Source of the DNA: Roseibium suaedae
GTDB taxonomy: Bacteria; Pseudomonadota; Alphaproteobacteria; Rhizobiales; Stappiaceae
Direction of reading: 5' to 3'
Assembly (NCBI RefSeq): GCF_900142725.1
Contig: NZ_FRBW01000001.1
Coordinates: 868,001 to 932,000 of the forward strand
DNA length: 64,000 nt
Position numbers and translations under genes: made by a program. The notes below the pieces were generated by a model, which did no database searches, had not been told where the DNA came from, and worked only from the letters and a program-made list of their open reading frames with translations. Positions 33,659-43,192 of this stretch are shown one piece after another (the stretch's first letter is position 1; each line of letters starts with the position of its first letter).

Positions 33659-36600
33659 ATGCCGGCTTGGAAAACACGTGAGGCAGGACGCCTTCATCGC
33701 GATGGTCACATGAAGCGTGACGAGCGGTCCGGACAGTATTCCGACGACGCTTATGCGAGCGATCCAAGGCGCATGCAGGAAGAACCCGCCAGCCGTGTCG
33801 AGCGGCTGACGCGAACCGCCACCTCTCTCGGACGGACCCGTGTTCCCGCCGGCGGCCATGCTGTCGACGAAGGGGAAATGGAAGCCGTTGCCAGCGAGCT
33901 GGACCGGCTGTTGAGCGACCGGGCACCGCGTGGCGGCCGCAGAGCGCCCGCAAGGGCAGCCCGCCGCCAGCCAGAACCGGCTTGGCGCGATGAAGCGTCC
34001 TTCCGCGATACCTATGAGCAGGAAGACGACGTCTATGCCTATGAGGCTGAGGATGTCGGTCTGGACGACGAGTGGGATACGGTGGAAGCCGTTGCCCCGC
34101 GCCGCGCTTCACGCGAACAGGCAGCTCCCGCACAGGAGCCCCGCCGTCCGGCTCCCCGCGTTGCCCCGCGCCGTCCTGCAGAAGCCTATGCTGCGCCTGC
34201 CAGATACGACGAGGAACGGCCTTTCGCGGATGGTCCCTACGAGGACGAATCCCGCCGCGAGGAGGCAGCTTCCTACAGCGCAGCCCGCTATGAGGATGGC
34301 GAGACGGAACGTCCCTATTATGCCGAACGCGAGCCCTTCCGGTCGCGCCGCCCGCTGGCTGAACGGCCGCCCGCAGCGCCGGACATGTCGATCTACAAGG
34401 ATCTGAGCCGCCGGATCGATGCCCTGCGCAAGCCGCAGGAAGAAGCTTACAAGATGGTGCGCGAGGAGCTCGGCTCACTCAAGGCCGCCATCGGCACCTA
34501 TACGGCTGGAACCGATGAAAAGGTCGGGCAGCAGAACAGCGAGCTGCGCCGCCTTGCCGAAATGGTCTCCCGCCTGCGGGTTGAACGCACCGATGACACC
34601 TTTGCACGCGAAGTGCGCAAGGAAGTCGCCGAATTGAAGACCATGGTGGGGCGCACCAATGTGGACGGGGCCTTGAAAAGCCTCGAGCACGGCTATGCCC
34701 ATATTCTCCAGCGTCTGGACGAACTGACCCGCGCAACCGTTGATCCGCGCATTCTGCACAGCGTGACCGAACGCCTGTCTGAGATCGAGGATGCGTTTGC
34801 CGCGCTGCCGCGCGGCGAGCAGATGTCCCTGCTTCAGGACCGCGTTGCCGATATTTCCGAACGGGTCGAGCACCTGCTGCGCCAGAACAGCCGGTCCGAG
34901 ATCGAGCCGCTCCGCGCAGAGCTGCGTGACGTGCGCGCCTTTGTCGAAGACATTGACGTTTCCGGCCTGGTCGAAGCCATCGATGACCGCATGAAGGTTG
35001 TCTCAGGCCGTCTGGACGATATCGAAAAGCTTGCCCATCACCAGAAGGGTCTCGACAGCCGTCTTTCCGCAATGGAAGACCGTCTGCCTGATGCCGATGT
35101 GCTGAACCGTCTTCAGGGGCGTCTGGAAGACATTGTCGGCATGATGTCTGGCGACCGGAGCGGGCAGGGCGATCCGGCCCATCTCATCGGCGTTGACACC
35201 AAGCTTCAGGAAATCTCCAGCCGTCTCGACCGCATGGAAAAGGTCGTACCGGCTCCGTCATCGGAACCCGCTGCCTTCTCTGCCATCGAGCAACGCCTGG
35301 ATGCGATCTCCGGCAAGATCGAAGCCATCGAGAAAAAGGCTGAGCGCACCACGGCGGCGCAGGTCCAGGCGCTCGCCGGCATGGCTGGCAAGAGCAGCAA
35401 GGTCCTGAGCGATCTGCAGTCCCGCATCGAGACGCTGACCACCGAGCTGGACCGTCCGCGCGAAAGCGTGACCACCAATGATATTGCCCGGCTGAGCCAG
35501 GAAATCAGCGACATGCGGGCGAAGCTTGAGGCCCGTCCGCAAACTTCCGCGCTTGAGCAGCGGATCAGCGAGCTGGCGGATGCGGTTGCCCGTGGCGGGG
35601 ATGCAGGCGATGATCCGCGTCTTGAATATCTAGCCACCAAGGTTGCCAGCCTTGCCGAACAGATCGAAAGCGTCAGCCATCTGGATGATGACGTTTCCCG
35701 CTTCGGCGCTGTGCTTGCCCGGATCGAGGACGGCCTGAATTCCTCCCGTACCGATGCGGCTGAAATCGCCAAGGCGGCAGCGCGTGAGGCTGTTGCCGCA
35801 CGGCCCGCGACCAAGTCGGCCCAGTATGACGATGCCATCGAGGGCCTGCAGTCGGATCTTCGCCGCCTTCTGGATGCGGCAGAAGGGGCCGATGAGCGGA
35901 CCCGCAACACCTTCAAGGGCGTTCAGGACATTCTGTCTGCGCTGACCGACCGGCTGGATCATCTGGAACGCTCCGGTTCGCGTCCGCGCGCCGAAGCACC
36001 TGAAGTGCCATCTGCGCCGTCTCGCAAGCTGAGCCTGCGTCGGAAGGTCGAGAAGGAAGAAGACCGTCCGGTTGAGCGCGTGCGCGACCGGAAGGCAGAT
36101 TTTATTGCCGCTGCCCGCCGCGCCGCTCAGGCCGCCTCCGAGGAAGCGGCCAGCATTGAAGCCCAGATGGGCCGCGAGCCGTCCAAGCCTCAGGCCGAGG
36201 ATGCGCCGGGCAAGGCGCGGGCCGGATGGCTGCGCAAGGTTCTCAAGCGCTCCGACGAAACGGGCGAACCTGCTCAGAGCCCGTCCGAGGCGATCAAGGC
36301 CCGTGCCTTGGGCCGGGAAGATGTGCGCCGTGCTCCTGTTGTCGAAGTGCCGCGTGAGACCAAGGAACTGGACGAGCCGGATCATGCCGGTCTCGAAGAG
36401 GACGCCGCGCCCGCAGGCGGCGGCGGACGCAAGCGCGCTCTGCTCTTTGCTGCGGCTGCTGTCGTTCTGGCTCTCGGTACGCTGCAGGTGTTCCGCGCTG
36501 TGACCGGTGGGTCCGATACGGGTGCAGACCTTCTGGCCGAAGCGCCGATGGAACAGATGGAAGGCGCGCAGGATCTGGCAGAGGCGCAAGGGGAGCTGCC

Positions 36601-37831
36601 GGCCGTCCCGTCCGATACGGCTTCCGATCTGGCTAGCCTGTCGCCGGAAAGCGGATCTTCTGAAAGCCTGACCCCGGAAGTACCGGCGGCGCAGAGCCAG
36701 TTGCCGGCTCCGGCAGAGACCCCGATGGCCGCACCTTCCGCAGGCCCTGTGCCTGCGCCCATGGCCCAGAATCCGGCAGCCCTTGCTGATGCCGGCGCCG
36801 TTGCGCCTTCGGCAGGCACTGCAGAAAATCCTCAGGCTCCTCTGGCCTTCTCTTCACCCAGTGCCACTCCGGGCAGTTTCGGTACAGCGCCAGTGCAGCC
36901 TGGATCGTCCTTCAGCTCTGAAGATCCGGGCGTGCTGTCTGCAAGTCTTGAAGCGGCTCTGCCGCCGGAAGATGTTGGTCCGTTGGCCCTGCGCAAGGCT
37001 GCAGCAGGCGGCGATGCCGCAGCTGCCTTCATCATCGGCGTGAAATACACCGAGGGCGAAGGCATCACGGCTGATCTGGCAGAGGCTGCCAAGTGGTATC
37101 AGAAGGCTGCCGACAAGAACCTTGCTCCGGCCCAATACCGTCTGGCCAGCCTTTACGAAAAGGGCCGTGGCGTTGAGCAGGATATAGCCAAGGCAAAGGA
37201 CTGGTACTCGCGCGCAGCGGAAGCCGGCAACGCCAAGGCGATGCACAATCTGGCGGTTCTCTATGCGGAAGGCTCGGACAGCGCTCCGGATTTCGCCAAA
37301 GCCGCGAAGTGGTTCGAGGAAGCCGCGAATTACGGCGTCAAGGACAGCCTGTTCAACCTCGGCATTCTCTATGCCCGCGGTCTGGGCGTCGAGAAGGACC
37401 TGATCGCGAGCTACAAGTGGTTTGCCATCGCCGCCGAACAGGGCGACCGGGACGCAGCCAAGAAGCGGGACGATGTGGCCAACATGATGGACGAGCCCAC
37501 ACTGGCGCTTGCCCGCAAGGCCGTCGAAACCTTCCAGCTCAAGACCCCGCAGGATGCGGCCAACAAGGTCGTTGCAGATCCGTCCTGGGTCGTTGGCGCG
37601 GCGTCTCCTGGAGCAGCCGTTGGCTTTGAAGGCATCCCCAATTACGAGGCAATGGTCCGCAAGGCCCAGGACGAGTTGAATCGTCTCGGCTTTGAAACGG
37701 GAACTCCGGACGGGCAGATGGGGCCGCGCACCCGCAGCGCCATCCGCGCCTTCCAGCGCAGTCTGGGCAAGCCGGAAACCGGTGAGGTTGATAACGACCT
37801 TATCAAGGAACTGGAAAGCCAATCCATCTAG
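33659..37831 (+). CDS. podJ: PodJ-like polarity protein (coiled coil, TM, Sel1 repeats, peptidoglycan-binding)
   Basis: A 1390-residue single-pass protein. Order: an acidic/Pro-Arg-rich disordered N terminus (to about 210), a long coiled-coil region (about 240-780), a charged linker, one membrane helix (about 925-943), a Pro-Ala-rich periplasmic linker, Sel1-type TPR repeats (about 1119-1267; AAKWYQKAADKN, AKDWYSRAAEAGN, AKWFEEAANYG) and a C-terminal peptidoglycan-binding domain (about 1327-1387; GxxDGQMGPRTRSAIRAFQ). This layout matches PodJ, which marks a pole and organises other polar proteins in Caulobacter and Agrobacterium. Start is either 33659 or ATG 33710. Orthology is by architecture; another Sel1/coiled-coil cell-envelope factor is possible. 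Confidence 0.8.
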   Translation: MPAWKTREAGRLHRDGHMKRDERSGQYSDDAYASDPRRMQEEPASRVERLTRTATSLGRTRVPAGGHAVDEGEMEAVASELDRLLSDRAPRGGRRAPARAARRQPEPAWRDEASFRDTYEQEDDVYAYEAEDVGLDDEWDTVEAVAPRRASREQAAPAQEPRRPAPRVAPRRPAEAYAAPARYDEERPFADGPYEDESRREEAASYSAARYEDGETERPYYAEREPFRSRRPLAERPPAAPDMSIYKDLSRRIDALRKPQEEAYKMVREELGSLKAAIGTYTAGTDEKVGQQNSELRRLAEMVSRLRVERTDDTFAREVRKEVAELKTMVGRTNVDGALKSLEHGYAHILQRLDELTRATVDPRILHSVTERLSEIEDAFAALPRGEQMSLLQDRVADISERVEHLLRQNSRSEIEPLRAELRDVRAFVEDIDVSGLVEAIDDRMKVVSGRLDDIEKLAHHQKGLDSRLSAMEDRLPDADVLNRLQGRLEDIVGMMSGDRSGQGDPAHLIGVDTKLQEISSRLDRMEKVVPAPSSEPAAFSAIEQRLDAISGKIEAIEKKAERTTAAQVQALAGMAGKSSKVLSDLQSRIETLTTELDRPRESVTTNDIARLSQEISDMRAKLEARPQTSALEQRISELADAVARGGDAGDDPRLEYLATKVASLAEQIESVSHLDDDVSRFGAVLARIEDGLNSSRTDAAEIAKAAAREAVAARPATKSAQYDDAIEGLQSDLRRLLDAAEGADERTRNTFKGVQDILSALTDRLDHLERSGSRPRAEAPEVPSAPSRKLSLRRKVEKEEDRPVERVRDRKADFIAAARRAAQAASEEAASIEAQMGREPSKPQAEDAPGKARAGWLRKVLKRSDETGEPAQSPSEAIKARALGREDVRRAPVVEVPRETKELDEPDHAGLEEDAAPAGGGGRKRALLFAAAAVVLALGTLQVFRAVTGGSDTGADLLAEAPMEQMEGAQDLAEAQGELPAVPSDTASDLASLSPESGSSESLTPEVPAAQSQLPAPAETPMAAPSAGPVPAPMAQNPAALADAGAVAPSAGTAENPQAPLAFSSPSATPGSFGTAPVQPGSSFSSEDPGVLSASLEAALPPEDVGPLALRKAAAGGDAAAAFIIGVKYTEGEGITADLAEAAKWYQKAADKNLAPAQYRLASLYEKGRGVEQDIAKAKDWYSRAAEAGNAKAMHNLAVLYAEGSDSAPDFAKAAKWFEEAANYGVKDSLFNLGILYARGLGVEKDLIASYKWFAIAAEQGDRDAAKKRDDVANMMDEPTLALARKAVETFQLKTPQDAANKVVADPSWVVGAASPGAAVGFEGIPNYEAMVRKAQDELNRLGFETGTPDGQMGPRTRSAIRAFQRSLGKPETGEVDNDLIKELESQSI

Positions 37832-37975
37832 AGTGAGACTTGCGGCCGGGGCCTCGCATCAAAACCTGCGGAGCCCCCCGTTTGTCATGGTTGACAGACC
37901 TTCCAAAGAGGGTCTTTAACCAGTAGTCGTTCAGAGGATCCCGGACCGGGCGCCCGCAAACTTCGGCCAGTTACA

Positions 37976-38905
37976 GTGCAACTTTACCTGCCCATCGCCG
38001 AGATACCGGTCAACATCTTTGTCATCTTCGGCATGGGAGGAGCTGTGGGCTTCCTCTCGGGGCTGTTTGGCATTGGTGGCGGTTTTCTACTGACCCCGCT
38101 CCTGATCTTCTCAGGCATTCCCCCTGCGGTTTCCGTGGCGACCGTCACGACCCAGGTCGTTGCCTCTTCCGCCTCGGCGGTTATCACCTACTGGCGCCGC
38201 AAGGCGATCGACTTCAAGCTCGCCTTCATGCTGCTGATCGGTGGTATCGCCGGATCCGCGCTTGGTGTTGTCCTCTTCGATGTGCTGCAGTCCCTCGGTC
38301 AGCTGGATCTGGTCATTTCCATTTCCTACGTGACTTTTCTGGGCACAATTGGCGGGTTGATGCTGGTGGAATCGCTCCGGGCGATCCGCCGCCGGCGCAC
38401 GGGTCACGTTCCCTCGGCCCGGCGTCCCGGGCAGCACAACTGGATCCACGGCTTGCCGTTCAAGATGCGGTTCCGCCAATCCAAGCTCTATGTCAGCGTG
38501 ATACCGATCCTGTTCCTCGGCAGCTCCATCGGCTTCCTGGGCACGGTTCTGGGCATAGGCGGCGGCTTCATGATGGTGCCCGCGCTGATCTATCTTCTGC
38601 GGGTGCCGACCGGCATCGTCATCGGCACGTCGCTGCTGCAGATCCTTTTCACCATGGCGGCGGCGACAATCCTGCATTCCATGTCGACCCAGACTGTCGA
38701 TATCGTTCTGGCGCTGACGCTGATGATCGGCGGCGTGATCGGCGCACAGTTTGGCGCGCGCATGGGGCAGAACCTGCGCGGGGAGCATTTGCGCCTGCTG
38801 CTGGCGCTGCTCGTGCTGGGCGTCGGCCTTCGCTTCGCTATCGACCTGCTGCTGACACCTGAAAACGTCTATTCCATCGCGATCATGAAGGGGGCTGGCG
38901 CATGA
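37976..38905 (+). CDS. TauE/SafE-family permease
   Basis: A 309-residue sulfite-exporter TauE/SafE family protein (PF01925) with about eight membrane helices and two related halves, each opening with GFLSGLFGIGGGFLLTPLLIF and GFLGTVLGIGGGFMMVPALIYLL (the diagnostic GIGGGF motifs). It probably exports sulfite, sulfoacetate or another organosulfur anion. The start is a GTG at 37976. Its last four bases overlap the next gene (ATGA). Confidence 0.9.
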   Translation: MQLYLPIAEIPVNIFVIFGMGGAVGFLSGLFGIGGGFLLTPLLIFSGIPPAVSVATVTTQVVASSASAVITYWRRKAIDFKLAFMLLIGGIAGSALGVVLFDVLQSLGQLDLVISISYVTFLGTIGGLMLVESLRAIRRRRTGHVPSARRPGQHNWIHGLPFKMRFRQSKLYVSVIPILFLGSSIGFLGTVLGIGGGFMMVPALIYLLRVPTGIVIGTSLLQILFTMAAATILHSMSTQTVDIVLALTLMIGGVIGAQFGARMGQNLRGEHLRLLLALLVLGVGLRFAIDLLLTPENVYSIAIMKGAGA

Positions 38906-39753
38906 CCTCCTTCGCGAGCTGCCTGACATCCCCGCTGGCCGGGGCCATCGTCGCCCTTTCGCTGCTGGCGTCCTCGTCGATGACCATGGCACAGGTCAAG
39001 CTCGGGCAGACGACTCAGGCTGGGGGGCAGCAGGAAATCGCGACCCAGGATTTGGTCACGTCCATGTCGTCCGACATCGTCTCGATCCAGTCCAATTTCA
39101 CAGGAACCGAGATCGTCATCTTCGGGCAGATCTCCGATGGTCTGAAGAAGAGCCATCCGGATTCTAAATACGATCTGGCGATCACCGTGGAAGGCCCCAG
39201 CCAGGACATCACCACCCGCCGCAAGGACCGCTTTCTGGGTGTCTGGATCAACCGTCACTACGAGACCTTCCAGAACGTGCCGTCCTTCTATGCTGCGGCC
39301 ACGACCCGTAATGTCGGTGATCTGGCGCACCGGGATGTGCTGGATGACAATGCCATCGGCCTCTTCCACCTCAATCTGCCGGTCTCCGGCCATTCCGGGG
39401 TGCCGGTGAATGACCGGGATGATTTCCGCAAGGCCTTCCTGGAGCTGCGGCAGCAGGAGGGGCTCTATTCCGAGCGCCCCGGCGCCATCCAGTTCCTGAC
39501 CAACACCATGTTCCGGACAACGGTTCCACTACCGGCCAACATTCCGGTCGGGGCCTACAAGGTGCGCAGTTTTCTGTTTGAAGATGGTTCACTTCTGGCC
39601 CGCCAGGAAGCGCAGCTTTATGTCGGCAAGGTCGGCTTCGAGCAGCTGACCTTCAACTTGTCCCGGAACTACCCGTTCTTCTACGGATTGCTGGCGGTTG
39701 TACTGGCGGTTCTGACCGGCTGGCTGGCAGGCGTCATCTTCCGCCGCGACTAA
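38902..39753 (+). CDS. TIGR02186 family membrane-anchored periplasmic protein
   Basis: A 283-residue protein with an N-terminal signal sequence (to about residue 30), a periplasmic region and one C-terminal membrane helix (about 258-279) ending FRRD. Features of the TIGR02186/Alph_Pro_TM family include SSDIVSIQSNFTGTEIVIFGQI, WVW-like GVWINRHYETFQNVPSFYAAATTR and FRTTVPLPANIPVGAYKV. This family is almost always next to a TauE/SafE gene in alphaproteobacteria, and here the two overlap, so it is probably a partner of that permease. Its biochemical role is unknown. Confidence 0.92.
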   Translation: MTSFASCLTSPLAGAIVALSLLASSSMTMAQVKLGQTTQAGGQQEIATQDLVTSMSSDIVSIQSNFTGTEIVIFGQISDGLKKSHPDSKYDLAITVEGPSQDITTRRKDRFLGVWINRHYETFQNVPSFYAAATTRNVGDLAHRDVLDDNAIGLFHLNLPVSGHSGVPVNDRDDFRKAFLELRQQEGLYSERPGAIQFLTNTMFRTTVPLPANIPVGAYKVRSFLFEDGSLLARQEAQLYVGKVGFEQLTFNLSRNYPFFYGLLAVVLAVLTGWLAGVIFRRD

Positions 39754-39782
39754 ACGGTTCTTCCACTTTCACGAAGAAAATC

Positions 39783-39805
39783 ATGCGCCCATTGAATGGG
39801 CGCAT
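39783..39805. terminator. Hairpin between convergent genes
   Basis: ATGCGCCCAT/ATGGGCGCAT stem with a 3-base loop lies between the stop codons of the TIGR02186 gene and pdeM. The minus strand continues GATTTTCTTC, so it may terminate the pdeM-helicase transcript. Confidence 0.6.
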
Positions 39806-39829
39806 GGTCAATGCTGGGAAGAAGCTGGT

Positions 39830-40561
39830 TCAGTCGGCGATCAGGCGCGAGGCCGTGAAGGGATAAAGCCGGTTTTCGCCGAGGAGAAAGGCCGAGAAGC
39901 GGCGTCTCTCGAACAGGGTCTCATAGGCCTTGTCCATGACGTTCAGGCCGCCGGTCAGCGCGCCAAAGGCCGGCAGAACAAGCCGCGAGCCGTCGGTGAC
40001 GAAACAGGGGCGGCGGAGCGACCGTCCAAAGCGGCGCACACGGCCTGCGGGATGCAGGTGTCCGCAAACCTCGCCATCGGCCGCATTGATGCCTTCAACG
40101 GGTTCGTGGCGGAACGTCAGGGCACCAAGGGTGATTTCGTCGACCGTTTCCCCGCACAGCCGCACAGGCGCGATCGGGTCATGATTTCCGGTGACCCAGA
40201 TCCATTCCCGGTTCAGCTGCAAGGTGGTCAGCATGGCCCGGTATGCGGGGGGAAGACGGTCGGAGCCGCCCATGTCATGGAAACTGTCGCCGAGGGCAAT
40301 GACTCGTGCCGGGTCAAAGGCGTCGATCACCGCAGCCAGCTTTTCCAGCGTTGCGGCGGTATCATAAGGCGGCAGCATCACGCCGCGCCGGGCGTAGGAT
40401 GAGCCTTTTTCAAGGTGAAGATCAGCGACAACCAGGGTGGATTCTTCCGGCCACCAGAGAACGCCGCTGTCGTGCAAGCCGATGGTCTGGCCATTGATCT
40501 GAATGTCATGGCAGACCGGGACGACCATGAAGTCGCGCATATGGGACGGCAGCAAACTCAT
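39830..40561 (-). CDS. pdeM: Ligase-associated DNA damage response endonuclease PdeM
   Basis: A 243-residue calcineurin-like metallophosphoesterase. Metal-binding motifs: VVADLHLEKGSSYARRG (D-x-H), ALGDSFHDMGG (GD), TGNHD, HEPVEG, and CGHLHPA (GHxH). It belongs to the PdeM family encoded beside a DEXH helicase, MBL exonuclease and ATP-dependent DNA ligase. The ATG overlaps the helicase stop (ATGA), so helicase and nuclease are made together. Confidence 0.93.
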   Translation of the reverse strand: MSLLPSHMRDFMVVPVCHDIQINGQTIGLHDSGVLWWPEESTLVVADLHLEKGSSYARRGVMLPPYDTAATLEKLAAVIDAFDPARVIALGDSFHDMGGSDRLPPAYRAMLTTLQLNREWIWVTGNHDPIAPVRLCGETVDEITLGALTFRHEPVEGINAADGEVCGHLHPAGRVRRFGRSLRRPCFVTDGSRLVLPAFGALTGGLNVMDKAYETLFERRRFSAFLLGENRLYPFTASRLIAD

Positions 40562-43071
40562 TTGCTCATCGCCTCGCTCACGAGGTCATCCGCAGCTTCA
40601 CTCAAGATGCTTTCCATAGCCTCGCCGTAAATCGGTTCGCGCCCGATTTCCAAGAGAACCGGGACAGCCAGAGGGGATACGCGTTGCAAGGAAGTATGCG
40701 CGATTCGACCCCTGATGCGGGCAAGAAGTTCGCCCAGCCGTGAGATATCCAGAAGTCCTTCCGCGGCATCGTTCCAGGTCGCCTCCAGCAGGATGTGGCC
40801 GGGTTCATGACGCCGCAATACGTCATAAATGAGGTCGGAGGAAACAGTTATTTGGCGGCCCGATTTTTCCTGCCCCGGATGCCTGCGCTCGATCAGTCCG
40901 GCAATGACCGCGCAGTTGCGGAAGGTGCGCTTCAGCAGGCTGGAATCCGCCAGCCAGGCATCCAGGTCGTCGCCGAGAATGTCTTCCTCGAACAAGGTGT
41001 CCAGGCTCAGTTTGCCGCTGGAAAACAGGGTCTGCAGGTCACCAAGGCCCCAGACGGCCAGGGCATAGTCACTGGCCACAAAGCCCATCGGGCGCGCGCC
41101 CCATCTCTCAAGCCGCTTCGTCAGCAGCATGCCGAGGGTCTGATGGGCAAGGCGGCCCTCAAACGGATAGCAGACCATGTAATGGCGCCCTGCACGGGGA
41201 AAGGTTTCCACCAGCAGTCCATTGCGGTCCGGCAGACGAGATTTGTCCTGCTGAAGCTCCAGCCACTCGCGCACCTGAGAGGGCAGGCGCTGCCAGCTCT
41301 GCGGCGTGGACAGGATGCCGCGCACCCGGTCGGCAAGATAGGTGGAGAGGGGAAACTTGCCGCCTTGATAGGAGGGGATCATCGGCGTCTGGGCCTTGGA
41401 CCTCGAAACCTGGGCCTCGTTTTCGCTCAAGCCTTCGAAACGCAGGATCTCGCCGCCGAAGATGAAGGTGTCGCCGGGAGCAAGTTGCTCGATAAACCAT
41501 TCCTCGATCTGCCCCAGAACCCGCCCGCCGCGGCCGACCGGTGTCCGGCGGCCCTCCGCCCGTGAGCGCACCAGCCTGACCTTCAGCATGGGGGCTTCGA
41601 CAATGGTGCCCACATTCAACCGGTATTGCTGGGCGATCTTGGGATTGGCAATGCGCCAGTGGCCGTTCTGGTCCAGCTTCAGCCGCGCGTATCGGTCGTA
41701 GGTCTTGAGCGCGTAGCCGCCGGTCGCGACGAAATCCAGCGCCCGGTCGAAACTCTCGCGGCTCAGATGCCGGTAGGTCTCGCAGGAGCGGATCTCATTG
41801 TAGGTCTCTTCCGCGTCGAGGGGCGCTGCGCAGGCGAGGCCGAGAAGGTGCTGGGTAAGCACGTCGAGCGCCCCCTTGCGCAGGGGAGGCGTATCCTGGT
41901 CCCCGTCTTCCGAGGCGGCGAGGGCGGCCTGGCATTCGAGAACCTCGAACCGGTTGGCCGGGACCAGGATGGCCTTGGACGGCTCGTCCATGCGGTGGTT
42001 GGCGCGGCCGATGCGCTGGGCAAGACGGCTGGCCCCCTTGGGCGCGCCGATGTTGATCACCAGATCGATGTCGCCCCAGTCGATGCCCATGTCCAGGGAG
42101 GATGTGGCGACCACCGCCCTGAGGACACCGGCTGCCATCGCGCCTTCCACCTTTCGCCGCTGGCCTGCGTCCAGGGAGCCGTGGTGCAGGGCAATCGGCA
42201 GCGTGTCCTCGTTGATCCGCCAGAGTTCCTGAAAGATGCTTTCGGCCTGGGAGCGGGTGTTCACGAACAGCAGCGTGACCTGGTGTCCCTTGATGAGCCG
42301 GTACATATCCTCCACCGCATAGCGGGCCGTGTGGCTCGCCCAGGGCAGGCGCTCGCCGGAGTCCAGAATGGAGATATCCGGCTTGGCCCCGCCCTTCACC
42401 TCCACCAGATCCGCCAGGGCGCGGTGCTCCGGATCCGGCTGGCCCACCAGATAGGCTTGCAGATCTTCCGGCTGGGCGACGGTCGCACTCAGACCAATGG
42501 TTCTGAGGTTCGGAGCAAGCCGGCGCAGACGGGCCAGGCCCAGAGCCAGAAGGTCACCGCGCTTGGAGGTAACCAGCGCATGCAGCTCGTCCAGAATGAC
42601 CGTGCGCACGGACCTGAGCACCTGTTCCGATGCCGGATCGGACAGGAGCAGGGCGATCTGCTCCGGCGTGGTCAGGAGCATGTCCGGCGGGTTGACCTTC
42701 TGGCGTTGCCGCTTGTGGGTCGGCGTGTCGCCGGTACGGGTCTCGATCCGGATCTTGAGACCCATTTCCGCAACAGGCGCTTCAAGGTTCCGGGCAATAT
42801 CGACCGCAAGCGCCTTCAACGGGGAGATATAGAGCGTGTGAACGCCCTTGCTGCCTGCGCTTCCGGGCTTTCTGCGGCCTGCTTCGCTATCGAGTTCGAC
42901 CAGGCTCGGCAGAAAGCCGGCAAGGGTCTTGCCCGCGCCCGTCGGTGCGATCAGCAGTGTCGACTTTCCTTCCGCCAGCTTGCCGATGAGATCGAGCTGA
43001 TGCTGCCGGGGTGACCAGCCGCGAGACTGGAACCAGGTCTGGAATCGGGGAGGAAGAAGGCCGGTTTGCAT
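40558..43071 (-). CDS. Ligase-associated DNA damage response DEXH-box helicase (Lhr-like)
   Basis: An 837-residue SF2 helicase of the Lhr type: Walker A APTGAGKT (42-49), motif Ia SPLKALAVD, DELH in VILDELHALVTSKRG, SAT in LSATVAQPEDL, then helicase C with VATSSLDMGIDWGDIDLVINIGAP and QRIGRANHR, followed by the winged-helix and Lhr-associated C-terminal domains. It tracks 3'-5' on single strands in a DNA repair context. It starts divergently from the exonuclease gene and is coupled to pdeM. Confidence 0.94.
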   Translation of the reverse strand: MQTGLLPPRFQTWFQSRGWSPRQHQLDLIGKLAEGKSTLLIAPTGAGKTLAGFLPSLVELDSEAGRRKPGSAGSKGVHTLYISPLKALAVDIARNLEAPVAEMGLKIRIETRTGDTPTHKRQRQKVNPPDMLLTTPEQIALLLSDPASEQVLRSVRTVILDELHALVTSKRGDLLALGLARLRRLAPNLRTIGLSATVAQPEDLQAYLVGQPDPEHRALADLVEVKGGAKPDISILDSGERLPWASHTARYAVEDMYRLIKGHQVTLLFVNTRSQAESIFQELWRINEDTLPIALHHGSLDAGQRRKVEGAMAAGVLRAVVATSSLDMGIDWGDIDLVINIGAPKGASRLAQRIGRANHRMDEPSKAILVPANRFEVLECQAALAASEDGDQDTPPLRKGALDVLTQHLLGLACAAPLDAEETYNEIRSCETYRHLSRESFDRALDFVATGGYALKTYDRYARLKLDQNGHWRIANPKIAQQYRLNVGTIVEAPMLKVRLVRSRAEGRRTPVGRGGRVLGQIEEWFIEQLAPGDTFIFGGEILRFEGLSENEAQVSRSKAQTPMIPSYQGGKFPLSTYLADRVRGILSTPQSWQRLPSQVREWLELQQDKSRLPDRNGLLVETFPRAGRHYMVCYPFEGRLAHQTLGMLLTKRLERWGARPMGFVASDYALAVWGLGDLQTLFSSGKLSLDTLFEEDILGDDLDAWLADSSLLKRTFRNCAVIAGLIERRHPGQEKSGRQITVSSDLIYDVLRRHEPGHILLEATWNDAAEGLLDISRLGELLARIRGRIAHTSLQRVSPLAVPVLLEIGREPIYGEAMESILSEAADDLVSEAMSK

Positions 43072-43192
43072 GACCTTCTATGTATGTCCGATCCGGCGGG
43101 AAGGCGAGGAGAACCATTGCTCGAGGCTGGCAAAGAACAATCACGGCAAACGGCTGTCTGGATTATTCCAACGGGAAACCTACACTCTCCTT

